From NCBI RefSeq assembly GCF_014697125.1, contig NZ_JACJRG010000018.1, positions 1-64,000 on the forward strand: a DNA stretch of 64,000 bases, given 5' to 3'. Shown here piece after piece: positions 54,007-62,560 of this stretch. The position numbers and the translations under genes were made by a program. This stretch comes from Anabaena minutissima FACHB-250 (lineage in GTDB: Bacteria > Cyanobacteriota > Cyanobacteriia > Cyanobacteriales > Nostocaceae). The notes beneath the pieces were generated by a model, which saw only the letters and a program-made list of their open reading frames with translations, was not told where the DNA came from and made no database searches. Within the stretch, counting starts at the first letter, position 1. The number at the start of each line of letters is the position of its first letter.

Positions 54007-54273
54007 ATGAGTATTACCTTAAGCCCAGAGCAAGAACAGATAATTCAAGTTTTGCTAGCCACAGGTAGATTCCACAGCGTTGATGAAGTAATTAAAAGTG
54101 CATTACGCCTTTTAGAAGAAGAGACTATTTCTAATCAAGGGTGGCTTGAAGAAACTCGCACCAAGATTGATGAAGGGATAGCATCACTTGAAAGGGGAGA
54201 AGGAATTGATGGTGAAACTTTTGTGAATCAGCTTTTAACACAGTTGCAGCAAGCAAAAAAGGCTGAAAAATGA
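54007..54273 (+). CDS. ParD/CopG-family antitoxin
   Basis: This 88-residue protein starts with a ribbon-helix-helix segment (MSITLSPEQEQIIQVLLATGRFHSVDEVIKSALRLLEEE) and ends in a charged helix that wraps the toxin. It is the antitoxin of a ParDE-type module. Its stop overlaps the ATG of the ParE toxin by four bases (ATGA), ensuring coupled translation. It would repress its own operon. Confidence 0.9.
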   Translation: MSITLSPEQEQIIQVLLATGRFHSVDEVIKSALRLLEEETISNQGWLEETRTKIDEGIASLERGEGIDGETFVNQLLTQLQQAKKAEK

Positions 54274-54578
54274 ATCGGTATATTATCTCACTACCTGCTT
54301 CTCGTGATTTACAAGCTATTGCAGATTACTTCGCGGTAGAAAATGTTGAGGCTGGTGAGCGACTTTTATATGCGTTTAATCAAAAATGTCAACAACTCGT
54401 TAGCTTTCCTCATATGGGAAGAAAATACCAAGATTTGCTTCCAAACTTAAGAGGACTTCCATTAGATGGATATATTATTTTCTACATAATTACTAACGAC
54501 GGAATCGAAATTGTTAGAGTTGTCAGTGCCAGACGTAATTTAACATCTCTATTTGCAAATCCAGAAGAAAACCTATAA
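54270..54578 (+). CDS. ParE/RelE-family toxin
   Basis: This 102-residue protein has the ParE fold: YIISLPASRDLQAIADYFAVEN, the central SFPHMGRKYQDLLPNLRGLPLDGYIIFYIITNDGIEIVRVVSARRNL. ParE toxins poison DNA gyrase, while RelE relatives cut mRNA. The late RVVSARRNL is typical of ParE. It overlaps the antitoxin gene. This is the second type II pair within 4 kb. Confidence 0.9.
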   Translation: MNRYIISLPASRDLQAIADYFAVENVEAGERLLYAFNQKCQQLVSFPHMGRKYQDLLPNLRGLPLDGYIIFYIITNDGIEIVRVVSARRNLTSLFANPEENL

Positions 54579-54621
54579 TTAATAAACTTATTAGTGTCAT
54601 ATTAAATCCCTTATTTTCTTC

Positions 54622-55644
54622 TTAAGAATTAATAGCCACTTTTATTACTTTCCGCGCTTTCATATCATGAAAAACTTGTTCTAAATCTTTTAATGGTCGC
54701 TGTTCACTAATCAATAATTCAAAGGGTATTTTACGACTAGCAATCAATGACAGCGCAGCCCGCACATATTCCGGGGTGTTGTGAAATACGCCTTTTAAGG
54801 TGAGTTCGCTGTAGTGTAATTGTTCTGTGTTGACGGTAATTGTTGTATCTCGTGGACAGCCACCGAATAAATTAACGGTAGCACCAGGACGGGCGCAGGC
54901 GATCGCAGTTTCCCAAACGCTGGGTACTCCCGTCGCTTCAATCACCACATCTGCACCCCAACCTTCGGTAAGTTCTTTCACCACACCAGGAATATCTAGT
55001 ATTTGATGATAGTTAAAGGTTTTAGCTGCACCAAGTTTTTGACCAATTTCTAGTCTGTGGTCGTTACCTCCCCACAGCAGCACCTCAGTAGTCTCCGCCA
55101 AAGTTGCCACAAACATCAACCCAATTGCCCCATCGCCTAAAATCACGACTCTATCTTGGGGTTTAACATTAGAACGGGCGATTCCATGCAGTACACAAGC
55201 CAAAGGTTCTGTCATTGCTGCCAATGCTAATGGCAACTCATCAGGAACGCGTAACATATTATGCTGCACAATGGGGGCAGGAATTTTTAAATATTCCGCA
55301 AATGTGCCGTTATTCCAAGTTAAATGCGGACATAGGGAATATTCCTGGCGTTGACAAAAAAAACATTTCATGCACGGTGCAGAGTTATTGGCGACGATGC
55401 GATCGCCTATTTGCCAACCTGTCACACCTGCACCCATTGCAACAATCTGTCCTGCTGCTTCATGACCAAACAAAGTTGGCAGTTTCAACATCTTGGCATG
55501 ACCACCACGCCGCCATACTTTTAAATCTGTACCACAAGTAGTAGCAACCCCTACTTTAATTACTACTTCACCTAAATCTGGAGAGGGATCTGCAACTTGT
55601 TCTAAGCGGAAATCTTCTTGACCATAAAGTAATGCTGCTAACAC
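54622..55644 (-). CDS. Zinc-dependent alcohol dehydrogenase (MDR family)
   Basis: This 340-residue medium-chain dehydrogenase has catalytic zinc ligands in CGTDLKVWRRGGH and FGHEAAG, structural zinc cysteines in CMKCFFCQRQEYSLC, and an NAD(P)-binding VVILGDGAIGLMFVATL (about residues 167-184) in the second half. It resembles sorbitol/threonine/galactitol dehydrogenases. The substrate is not predictable; the family oxidises secondary alcohols or polyols. It starts at ATG 55644 and has no linked partner. Repeats follow upstream before the zinc-ribbon gene. Confidence 0.9.
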   Translation of the reverse strand: MLAALLYGQEDFRLEQVADPSPDLGEVVIKVGVATTCGTDLKVWRRGGHAKMLKLPTLFGHEAAGQIVAMGAGVTGWQIGDRIVANNSAPCMKCFFCQRQEYSLCPHLTWNNGTFAEYLKIPAPIVQHNMLRVPDELPLALAAMTEPLACVLHGIARSNVKPQDRVVILGDGAIGLMFVATLAETTEVLLWGGNDHRLEIGQKLGAAKTFNYHQILDIPGVVKELTEGWGADVVIEATGVPSVWETAIACARPGATVNLFGGCPRDTTITVNTEQLHYSELTLKGVFHNTPEYVRAALSLIASRKIPFELLISEQRPLKDLEQVFHDMKARKVIKVAINS

Positions 55645-55744
55645 AGCCTTCTACCTATTAATTTAGCTCCACCTGATTTTATCAGGTAGAGCCAAAAACT
55701 ACATATTTAAAAACCAAGAGATTACAGTAGAGAGGAAAGAAACA

Positions 55745-55870
55745 ACTCAGCACCCGCTAAACGCCGCGCTACCGCTAACACAACTCATAATCGGCTAAAC
55801 GCCGCGCTACCGCTAACAGCACGGGCTAAACGCCCCGCTACCGCTAACAGCACTCATAACTCAGCACTCA
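55745..55870. repeat. GGCTAAACGCC-family repeats (three copies) with STRRs
   Basis: CCCGCTAAACGCCGCGCTACCGCTAACA, CGGCTAAACGCCGCGCTACCGCTAACA and GGGCTAAACGCCCCGCTACCGCTAACA lie close together, separated by ACAACTCATAAT and AGCAC, then CACTCATAACTCAGCACTCA heptamers reach into the last codons of the zinc-ribbon gene. Confidence 0.9.
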
Positions 55871-56048
55871 CAGAAGATTGAGCAACTACACTAGTGTTGC
55901 GAGTATCCACATTTGGTAAACGATTAGTATTTAAAAGTGGAACTTCTTGTCGGCAAGACAAACAGAACCAATACAATTCACTGTGACGAACGTGGCGCAG
56001 GAGAGAACCACCGCAACATGGGCAATTGTTTGCTCGCATACTCATCAT
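55854..56048 (-). CDS. Zinc-ribbon miniprotein
   Basis: This 64-residue protein has two CxxC pairs, CPCCGG near the start and CLSCRQ about 20 residues on, making a zinc ribbon, and then a disordered Asn/Ser-rich tail. Several Met codons are close (56048, 56045, 56039); the GAGGAC ribosome-binding sequence suits the first two. Its TGA stop and the last residues are encoded by a GAGTGCTGAG heptamer repeat, so the original end may have been changed. Such small ribbons are common in cyanobacteria. The role is unknown, perhaps protein or nucleic-acid binding. Confidence 0.75.
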   Translation of the reverse strand: MMSMRANNCPCCGGSLLRHVRHSELYWFCLSCRQEVPLLNTNRLPNVDTRNTSVVAQSSVSAEL

Positions 56049-56108
56049 ACCAATGTCCTCTTCAAAAAATTATTGTTGAAAAATGTTAAAAAAAGTTGTT
56101 GTTTAAAA

Positions 56109-57170
56109 TTAGATTTGAGCCGCATGAATATAGCCATTTAATTCGATTTGATTATTGATCACTTGTTCATAGACGGCTTCATATTTGTTAACCATTTGGA
56201 TAACACTAAATTTGTCTTCTACATATTCTCTACACTGGCTACGATTTAATTCCAGAGCCGCCGGAATCATCTGAGCCATTTCATCATAGGTTTCGCAAAT
56301 AAAACCTGTTTTGCCTTGTTCTATCACTTCTCTTACAGAACCTCGATTCATAGCAATTACTGGTGTACCAGTCGCCATTGATTCAATCATCACCAATCCA
56401 AAAGGTTCTTGCCAGCTAATAGGAAAAAGAGTTATTGCAGCGTTACCAAGTAATTGAGCTTTTTGTGTATGGTTAATTTCGCCTAAATATTCTATCTGCT
56501 GCCCATCTATATGGGGAAAAATTTCTTGTTCAAAAAATTTGGCATCGACTACATCAACTTTCCCCGCCATCTTCAACTGCCAGCCAGTTTTTTTAGCAAT
56601 TGCGATCGCATATTGTGGCCCCTTTTCGGGAGAAAATCGCCCTAAAAATGCTAAGTATGGGGGTTCTTGTGGTTGGGCAATGAATGGATAATCTGCTGTT
56701 TCAATCCCGTTATAAACGGTTTTAATATAGTTGAGATTAATTTGACGTTGGGCGTTGCTAATACTGACGTATGGCTGCTTTTGGTGATGACTAAAAACGT
56801 TCTGGTTATCTTTAGTAAAACTACCGTGCAGGGTGTGTACTGTCGGCGTTAAAACCAAACTCGCCAAGGGTAATGCCGAAATCCCTATATGGGAATGAAT
56901 CAGGTCGAATTCCTCTGCTTGTTGGTAAACTTGGCTAAGTTCTAGAGTTTCATATACTGCATACTCTTGGACTGTATTGTCGAAGCGTAATGCACGCGGA
57001 TAAACTGCTGCTAAATTAGCCAGGGTTTGAGAATCACCAGAAGCAAATAATGTAACCTCATGACCACGACGTACTAATTCATTGGTCAAGTGACTCACTA
57101 CCAGTTCAATCCCTCCATAATTGGGAGGTGGAACTTGTTCCCACAGGGGGGCAACTTGAGCGATTTTCAT
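56109..57170 (-). CDS. Glycosyltransferase family 4
   Basis: This 353-residue retaining glycosyltransferase has the GT-B fold: MKIAQVAPLWEQVPPPNYGGIELV with the sugar-acceptor glycines, RRGHEVTLFASGDSQT, LIHSHIG, FLGRFSPEKGPQYAI (donor domain) and the EPFGLVMIESMATGTPVI motif with the E-x7-E signature. It probably adds a sugar from a nucleotide donor to a lipid or polysaccharide. I use the ATG at 57168-57170; an upstream extension of 28 residues (from 57254) is unlikely because it is not part of the fold. No polysaccharide cluster is nearby. Confidence 0.9.
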   Translation of the reverse strand: MKIAQVAPLWEQVPPPNYGGIELVVSHLTNELVRRGHEVTLFASGDSQTLANLAAVYPRALRFDNTVQEYAVYETLELSQVYQQAEEFDLIHSHIGISALPLASLVLTPTVHTLHGSFTKDNQNVFSHHQKQPYVSISNAQRQINLNYIKTVYNGIETADYPFIAQPQEPPYLAFLGRFSPEKGPQYAIAIAKKTGWQLKMAGKVDVVDAKFFEQEIFPHIDGQQIEYLGEINHTQKAQLLGNAAITLFPISWQEPFGLVMIESMATGTPVIAMNRGSVREVIEQGKTGFICETYDEMAQMIPAALELNRSQCREYVEDKFSVIQMVNKYEAVYEQVINNQIELNGYIHAAQI

Positions 57171-57596
57171 AAATTGTTTTGGTTCTGTCGGTAAGATGCT
57201 CCCCACAATAAAAACTTCAATAATATTATGAGGAAATAAGATTATTACTGACACTTTTGCAATTTAAATTAACCTAATTGATACCTGAAAGGGTAATCTT
57301 GGTTAATTTGAGATCATGCGTCATAGTTACTAACCCACTGCCTTTTAAATATAACTCATGTATTCTAAGTTTCATCTACCTTGGGGATCAGAAACTAGTA
57401 AAATATTTTGTAGCAGAACTCACAATTTAGTGAAATTTTGTAGCTAACAATACTAAAAATTACAGATGGGATCAATTTTTTATGGTGTCCATTTAGAGAA
57501 AATGGCTAAAAATAAAGAAACCTGATAAATATTAAATAATTCTAAAAAAATCATCGTTAAAAATTTGTTCTCTATACAGACACTGTTAATTAACTA
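57171..57596. other. Divergent promoter region glycosyltransferase/exonuclease III
   Basis: About 426 AT-rich bases between divergent genes. Nothing further was recognised. Confidence 0.45.
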
Positions 57597-58379
57597 ATGA
57601 AAATCGCCACTTGGAATGTCAACTCGATTCGCACTCGTCTAGAACAAGTTATTGATTGGTTACGACAAAATCCTGTTGATGTTCTCTGTTTGCAGGAAAC
57701 CAAAGTTGTAGATGCGGATTTTCCGCGATCGCCTTTAGAAGATTTAGGCTATCACCTGTATGTGTCAGGACAAAAAGCCTATAACGGTGTAGCCTTAATT
57801 AGCCAGCAACCGCTTAAAGATGTTACTACCGGATTCACAGTATTGTTACCAGATATCGATCCAGCATGGGACGAGCAAAAACGGGTAATTACTGGTGTAA
57901 TAGATGGTGTGAGGATTCTAAACCTCTATGTTCCCAACGGTTCATCTGTTGGTAGTGAGAAATACGAGTTTAAACTACGCTGGTTGACGGTGCTGCGGGA
58001 ATATTTGCAAACACTTCTGCAATCTGAACTTGCCATCTGTATGTGTGGCGACTTTAATATCGCTCTAGAAGCCAGAGATATTCACGAACAAGTCAAAGCT
58101 GAAAATCACATCATGGCTTCTCAAGCAGAACGCCAAGCCTTACGAGATATTCTAGAATTAGGCTTTGCTGATGCCTTTCGCAAATTTACCAGCGAAGGCG
58201 GAAACTTCAGTTGGTGGGACTATCGCACCGCCGCCTTCCGTCGCAACTTGGGTTGGCGCATTGATCATCACTATCTGACATCTGTATTATACGAGCAAGC
58301 AAAAAGCTGCACTATTGACATCACCCCCAGAAAATTACCCCAACCTAGCGACCATACACCAGTAATTGTGGAATTTTAA
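57597..58379 (+). CDS. xth: Exodeoxyribonuclease III
   Basis: This 260-residue AP endonuclease/3' exonuclease begins MKIATWNVNSIRTRLEQVIDWL and has LCLQETKV (metal Glu), LYVPNG, ICMCGDFNIALEARDIH (Asp/Asn) and SDHTPVIVEF (the His/Asp pair) at the end. It is the AP endonuclease of base-excision repair. Full length and single gene, with ATG start. Downstream are STRRs ahead of the NmrA-like gene. Confidence 0.94.
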   Translation: MKIATWNVNSIRTRLEQVIDWLRQNPVDVLCLQETKVVDADFPRSPLEDLGYHLYVSGQKAYNGVALISQQPLKDVTTGFTVLLPDIDPAWDEQKRVITGVIDGVRILNLYVPNGSSVGSEKYEFKLRWLTVLREYLQTLLQSELAICMCGDFNIALEARDIHEQVKAENHIMASQAERQALRDILELGFADAFRKFTSEGGNFSWWDYRTAAFRRNLGWRIDHHYLTSVLYEQAKSCTIDITPRKLPQPSDHTPVIVEF

Positions 58380-58550
58380 AGTTGAGATTTTAGATTAGAT
58401 ATTGGGGACTGGAACACAGTGCTGAGTCAGAAGTACCGAGTAACGAGTGAAAAATTCACTCAGAACGGGCTAAACGCCCCACTACCGCTAACATGACTCA
58501 GAACTACCCCATCCCTAATCCCTAATCCCTAATCCCTAATCCCTAATAAT
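58380..58550. repeat. STRR and GGCTAAACGCC repeat region
   Basis: Contains TTGGGGACTGG-type heptamers, one GGGCTAAACGCCCCACTACCGCTAACA unit (about 58464-58491), and then about six CCCTAAT heptamers (58508-58549) ending two bases before the next start codon. Confidence 0.9.
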
Positions 58551-58551
58551 T

Positions 58552-59427
58552 ATGTTTTTGGTAACTGGAGCAACGGGAGATATTGGTCGTCGAGTTGTGC
58601 GACTCCTACGCCAACGAGAGCAGTGTGTGCGAGCATTTGTCCGCCTCACGTCACGTTATGGCGAATTAGAACACCGAGGTGCAGACATCTTTATCGGTGA
58701 TTTAAGGTATGAAAAAGATATTGCCAAAGCTTGTCAGGGTGTTCAATATATAATCAGCACCCACGGTTCTGATAGTGATGCTCTTGCCCTAGATTACCGG
58801 GCTAATATTGAACTGATTGATCAGGCTAAAGCTAATAGAGTAGAGCATTTTGTCTTTATTTCTGTACTAGGAGCTGAACGGGGGTATGAAGATGCTCCCG
58901 TGTTTAAAGCTAAACGGGCTGTAGAACGCTATTTAGCTGCTAGTGGTATCAATTACACTATTTTACGTCCGGCTGGATTAGCATCTAACTTGCTTCCCTT
59001 AGCAGAAAGATTCCGCGAAACAGGGTTATATCTATTGATTGGCGACCCCAAAAACCGCACTTCTATCCTCAGTACGGATGATTTAGCCAGGATAGTAGTA
59101 GATTCAATTACTGTTGGCGGTGCTGTTAACCAAATATTTCCAGTCGGAGGTCCAGAGATTTTATTCCGTGAAGATATTCCCCAAATTTTTAGTCGAATCT
59201 TGAATAAAGAGCCAATCGTGATTCACTCCCCATTATTGGTAGTGGATGGGTTACGGGGTGTGTTGGGATTAATTAACCCGAAAGCAGAACAGGCTTTAGG
59301 AACTTTTCGGACATTACTGTCCAATGAGTTTTTCTGTAGAAAAGAGGAAATAGCTAACATAGAGCAAACTTTCAATTTCTCTTTAGAAACCCTAGAAAGT
59401 TTTTTACGGCGATATTTAGCAGTTTAA
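58552..59427 (+). CDS. NmrA-like atypical SDR (NAD(P)-binding) protein
   Basis: This 291-residue protein has the atypical SDR dinucleotide motif TGATGDIGRRVV (TGATGxxG, residues 5-12), ADIFIGDLRYE, a STHGSD, FVFISVLGAE and KRAVERYLAASGINYTILRPAGL core, and a C-terminal half with no catalytic motif but a conserved SLETLESFLRRY end. Such proteins act as redox sensors or assist photosystem and pigment steps (Ycf39 type). It has no assignable substrate. The ATG lies two bases after CCCTAAT repeats with no visible ribosome-binding site. Confidence 0.85.
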   Translation: MFLVTGATGDIGRRVVRLLRQREQCVRAFVRLTSRYGELEHRGADIFIGDLRYEKDIAKACQGVQYIISTHGSDSDALALDYRANIELIDQAKANRVEHFVFISVLGAERGYEDAPVFKAKRAVERYLAASGINYTILRPAGLASNLLPLAERFRETGLYLLIGDPKNRTSILSTDDLARIVVDSITVGGAVNQIFPVGGPEILFREDIPQIFSRILNKEPIVIHSPLLVVDGLRGVLGLINPKAEQALGTFRTLLSNEFFCRKEEIANIEQTFNFSLETLESFLRRYLAV

Positions 59428-59474
59428 GTTTGGTTATGGGGCATAGGGAATGGGTCATGGGATATAACAGAATA

Positions 59475-59541
59475 CCAATCCCTAATCCCCAATCCCCAAT
59501 CCCTAATCCCTAATCCCTAATCCCCAATCCCTAATCCCAAT
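59475..59541. repeat. CCCTAAT/CCCCAAT STRR upstream of the HlyD-type gene
   Basis: About nine heptamers (CCCTAAT, CCCCAAT) run from 59480 to the next start codon. A similar array lies before the preceding gene. Confidence 0.9.
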
Positions 59542-61038
59542 ATGAAAAATTCCCTAGCAGCCAATGCTGCTCAAGCACGTCAAACCAAAGAACAATTTGC
59601 TAGACCAGAAGATCAACTATCCTACGAACTGGGTAAAGCCGTTAAGGAATTACCGCCGCTTTACACCAGATTATTAGCAGGAACGATTAGCTTCATAGTA
59701 TTTGGCGCGATCGCCTGGGCTGGTTTCTCAGAAATCGACGAAGTAGCAGTTGGACAAGGGGAATTAATCGCTTCCACCCAGGTACGCCCAGTTACATCTC
59801 TAGGTAATGGGGATATTGTTTCTATCAAGGTGAAAGAAGGCGATATCGTCACCAAAGATCAAGCCCTGATTCAGCGTGACCTAGAACTAAAACAAACCGA
59901 TGTCACACGCCTAGCTCAAAGCACTAAATTAATTCGAGAAGATTTGCAGCGTTTGCAAGCAGAACGCATTGGTGGTCAAACCACTACTACAGACATCCAA
60001 GATGAACTACTAAAATCCCGGTTGCGTGACTACCAAGCACGTCAAGCAGCCGCAGAAGCCGAAGCTAATCGTCAAAAAGCACTTATCGACCAAGCAAAAG
60101 TCCGCTTTACACGATTGCAAGATAATCTCGCCAGTGCCAAAACCAGCGTTATTAATGCTAAAACGAACCTTGTCAATGCCGAAAACATCCGTGTAAAGGT
60201 AGAAAGTAATCTAGAAATTTCCCAAAGCCGCGAAGAAAATCTCCGTACTCTGATTACGCCTGGTGCTGTTCCTAGAGTCGATTATCTAGAAGCAAAAGAA
60301 AGACTAACTCGCACCCAGACAGATATTACCAGGGCTAAAGACGAAGTAACAAATGCCAAAAATAGATTAACAGAAGCTCAAGACAGAGTTACATCCCTAC
60401 AAAAAGATATAGCAGCTCAAGTTCAAGAAATTCGCCAAGTCGAAGAAGCCTACCAAGCCGCCCGTAGTCAAGTACAACGTGTAGCATCAGAACGTCAAAG
60501 TGAAATTTTGACCCAGATAAATAAACGCCAAGAAGAACTCACCAATATTTCCGGTCAGTTGGAGCAAGCCAGAAAAGAAACAGACGGAGAAACTATCAAA
60601 GCTCCAGTAGCAGGTACTATCTATAAAATTAAGGCAACTAAGGGGCCAGTACAAGCAGGGGAAGAATTACTGTCAATCTTACCGGAAGGGGAAGAAATTT
60701 TGCTAGAAGTGAAAGTCCTCAACCGCGATATTGGCTTTATCCAAAAAGGAATGAAAGCAAAAGTGAAAATCGCTACCTTCCCTTTCCAAGAATTCGGAAC
60801 TATTGATGGTGAAGTTGTCCAAGTCAGTCCCAACGCCACTATTGATAAAGATTTAGGTTTAGTTTTTCCTACTAGAATCAAACTGAAAAAACACTCTCTA
60901 AATGTTCGAGGTGAGGAGGTAGCATTTACTCCCGGTATGGCAGCTACAGGTGAAATTGTGACACGTAAAAAATCAATTTTGACTTTCATCATCGAACCCG
61001 TAACTCGTCGATTTAGTGAGGCATTCTCTGTCAGATAA
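59542..61038 (+). CDS. HlyD-family membrane fusion (periplasmic adaptor) protein
   Basis: This 498-residue protein has an N-terminal cytoplasmic region (about 40), one membrane helix (about 43-62), then a biotinyl-lipoyl-like half (VRPVTSLGNGDIVSIKVKEGDIVTKDQALIQRD). A long alpha-hairpin coiled coil follows (about 110-330), rich in Ala/Gln/Lys/Glu, then the second lipoyl half (KAPVAGTIYKIKATKGPVQAGEELLSILP) and a beta-barrel and membrane-proximal domain. It is the adaptor of a type I secretion or ABC efflux system, linking an inner-membrane ABC protein to TolC. No ABC or TolC gene lies next to it in the window, so the partner is elsewhere. STRR array directly upstream; no ribosome-binding site seen. 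Confidence 0.9.
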   Translation: MKNSLAANAAQARQTKEQFARPEDQLSYELGKAVKELPPLYTRLLAGTISFIVFGAIAWAGFSEIDEVAVGQGELIASTQVRPVTSLGNGDIVSIKVKEGDIVTKDQALIQRDLELKQTDVTRLAQSTKLIREDLQRLQAERIGGQTTTTDIQDELLKSRLRDYQARQAAAEAEANRQKALIDQAKVRFTRLQDNLASAKTSVINAKTNLVNAENIRVKVESNLEISQSREENLRTLITPGAVPRVDYLEAKERLTRTQTDITRAKDEVTNAKNRLTEAQDRVTSLQKDIAAQVQEIRQVEEAYQAARSQVQRVASERQSEILTQINKRQEELTNISGQLEQARKETDGETIKAPVAGTIYKIKATKGPVQAGEELLSILPEGEEILLEVKVLNRDIGFIQKGMKAKVKIATFPFQEFGTIDGEVVQVSPNATIDKDLGLVFPTRIKLKKHSLNVRGEEVAFTPGMAATGEIVTRKKSILTFIIEPVTRRFSEAFSVR

Positions 61039-61162
61039 TCAACTTTGGTAGGGTGTGTTATGCCACAGGCTAACGCATTTGCAAGATAAAGGGGAAAAGA
61101 GCGATCGCTATATCTACGTGCTTCCAGATGACAACTGTGTTTGATATCGTTGGATTAGCAAC

Positions 61163-61193
61163 AAAAAAGGAGTCTAATTAGACCCCTTTTTTT
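61163..61193. terminator. Bidirectional terminator, rplL end
   Basis: AAAAAAGG..GTCT (61163-61175) pairs with AGAC..CCTTTTTT (61180-61192) around AATT with one mismatch. It is followed by T on the plus strand and by T (A complement) on the minus strand, so it can end both the HlyD-type gene and rplL transcripts. Confidence 0.8.
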
Positions 61194-61259
61194 ATTCAAG
61201 AATATTTAAGCAATTGATGCGGAAAGCAGAATGTAAATATCTACTGGCTTCTGACTTAA

Positions 61260-61649
61260 TTACTTAACTGTCACCTTAGCACCAGCTTCTTCAATCCGCT
61301 TCTTAGCGTCTTCAGCAGCGTCCTTAGCGATCGCTTCTTTAACTGCTTTAGGTGCAGCTTCTACCAAGTCTTTTGCTTCTTTCAGACCCAGACCAGTGAT
61401 TTCCCGTACAACTTTCAGTACAGCAATTTTCTTATCAGCTGGTACAGATTCTAGAATTACATCAAACTCGGTTTTTTCTTCTACTGGTTCAGCAGCAGCA
61501 GCACCAGGAGCAGCCATCATCATCATTCCACCAGCAGGTGCAGCAGCACTTACACCAAAAGCTTCTTCAATTTGCTTAACTAGCTCAGAAGCTTCCAACA
61601 AGGTCAAAGATTTCAATTGTTCTAGAATTTGGTCGGTTGCAGTAGACAT
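61260..61649 (-). CDS. rplL: 50S ribosomal protein L7/L12
   Basis: The stalk protein of the large subunit, 129 residues. It has an N-terminal dimer helix (LEQLKSLTLLEASELVKQIEEAFGV), the Ala/Gly/Met hinge (AAPAGGMMMMAAPGAA) and the C-terminal factor-binding domain EKTEFDVILESVPADKKIAVLKVVREITGLGLKEAKDLVEAAPK. It lies downstream of rplJ by 86 bases, the usual L10-L7/L12 pair. Confidence 0.97.
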   Translation of the reverse strand: MSTATDQILEQLKSLTLLEASELVKQIEEAFGVSAAAPAGGMMMMAAPGAAAAEPVEEKTEFDVILESVPADKKIAVLKVVREITGLGLKEAKDLVEAAPKAVKEAIAKDAAEDAKKRIEEAGAKVTVK

Positions 61650-61735
61650 TTATATTACTCCCGTAATTTTGATTTGTTTTTTTTGGTAATTGGCAGTTTG
61701 TCATAGGTAATTGGTTTTTTATCACCCCTTATCTA

Positions 61736-62284
61736 TTACTCACTAGCACTCTCATCGCCACTATTTTCTTTATCAGCGACAGCTTGCAAAGCACGCGCCA
61801 GTCCACTGGGAACTTCGTTGATACCCACAGCCACTTTTGTCGCCAAAGCGTTGATCGCTCCAGCAATTTGAGCCATGAGTTCTTCTTTAGATGGCAAGTC
61901 TCCTAAAGCCTTGACATCCGGTGCTTGGAGCAGGCGACCATCCATTACACCGCCGCGAAGTTCTGTCTTCTTAGAGGCTTTTTGGAAGTCTTGATAAGCT
62001 TTAATTGCAGAAGAAAAATCTTCTTCAACTAATAAAAAGGCAGAAGCACCTTTCAACAACTCCGACAGGGGTTGCCATTTTTCATCGTCTTTTATGGCAA
62101 TACCCATAAAAGTGTTCTTAGTCACTTTGCAGCTAGTGCCAGTGGGACGCAACCGCCGCCGTAAGTCGGTAATTTCGGCAACTGTCAGCCCTTGGTAGTC
62201 AATTACCAGTGCCAAAGTTGACTGACTCAAAGTTTGTTTGAGATCAGCTACTATCTCTTTTTTGTTTTCTAGTGTTCTACCCAT
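61736..62284 (-). CDS. rplJ: 50S ribosomal protein L10
   Basis: L10 anchors L7/L12 dimers to 23S rRNA. The 182-residue protein begins with GRTLENKKEIVADLKQTLSQ, contains VIDYQGLTVAEITDLRRRLRPTGTSCKVTKNTF and KTELRGGVMDGRLL, and ends with the dimer-binding helix. A leader with the conserved L10 leader core and a terminator-like hairpin lies just upstream, pointing to autogenous control by the L10-L7/L12 complex. Confidence 0.97.
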   Translation of the reverse strand: MGRTLENKKEIVADLKQTLSQSTLALVIDYQGLTVAEITDLRRRLRPTGTSCKVTKNTFMGIAIKDDEKWQPLSELLKGASAFLLVEEDFSSAIKAYQDFQKASKKTELRGGVMDGRLLQAPDVKALGDLPSKEELMAQIAGAINALATKVAVGINEVPSGLARALQAVADKENSGDESASE

Positions 62285-62339
62285 GTCGGTTTCACCTCCC
62301 GAAAATAATTGTCGATTTCTCTGTGATGATTTTTATCTG

Positions 62340-62510
62340 ACTAGGGCATAACAACAAACCCCAGCTATGTTAGCCGGGGTTGAGGATTAATACTCTGGCT
62401 GCCATGACAAGACACAATTATGAGTCTCGCTTTTGGCAATAGAGCTTTACCTAGGCAGGATATTAAGCGATTAGCACCTGCGGTCTCCGGCTTTGCTTAT
62501 TAAATTTTGG
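62340..62510 (-). promoter_or_regulatory. Ribosomal protein L10 leader with attenuator-like hairpin
   Basis: On the minus strand the region reads GGAGACCGCAGGTGC (62474-62488) and then CCTGCCTAGGT (62449-62459), matching the conserved pair of segments of the L10 leader family that L10(L7/L12) binds to reduce expression. Downstream (62357-62381) AACCCC.GCTA..TAGC.GGGGTT is a hairpin followed by TTTGTTGTT, a possible attenuator 70-odd bases before rplJ. Match recalled by motif, not by model search. Confidence 0.75.
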
Positions 62511-62560
62511 GGAAAGTGGTGAGTTTGGTAAATTCCTACTACCCACTCTCTACTTACTAA

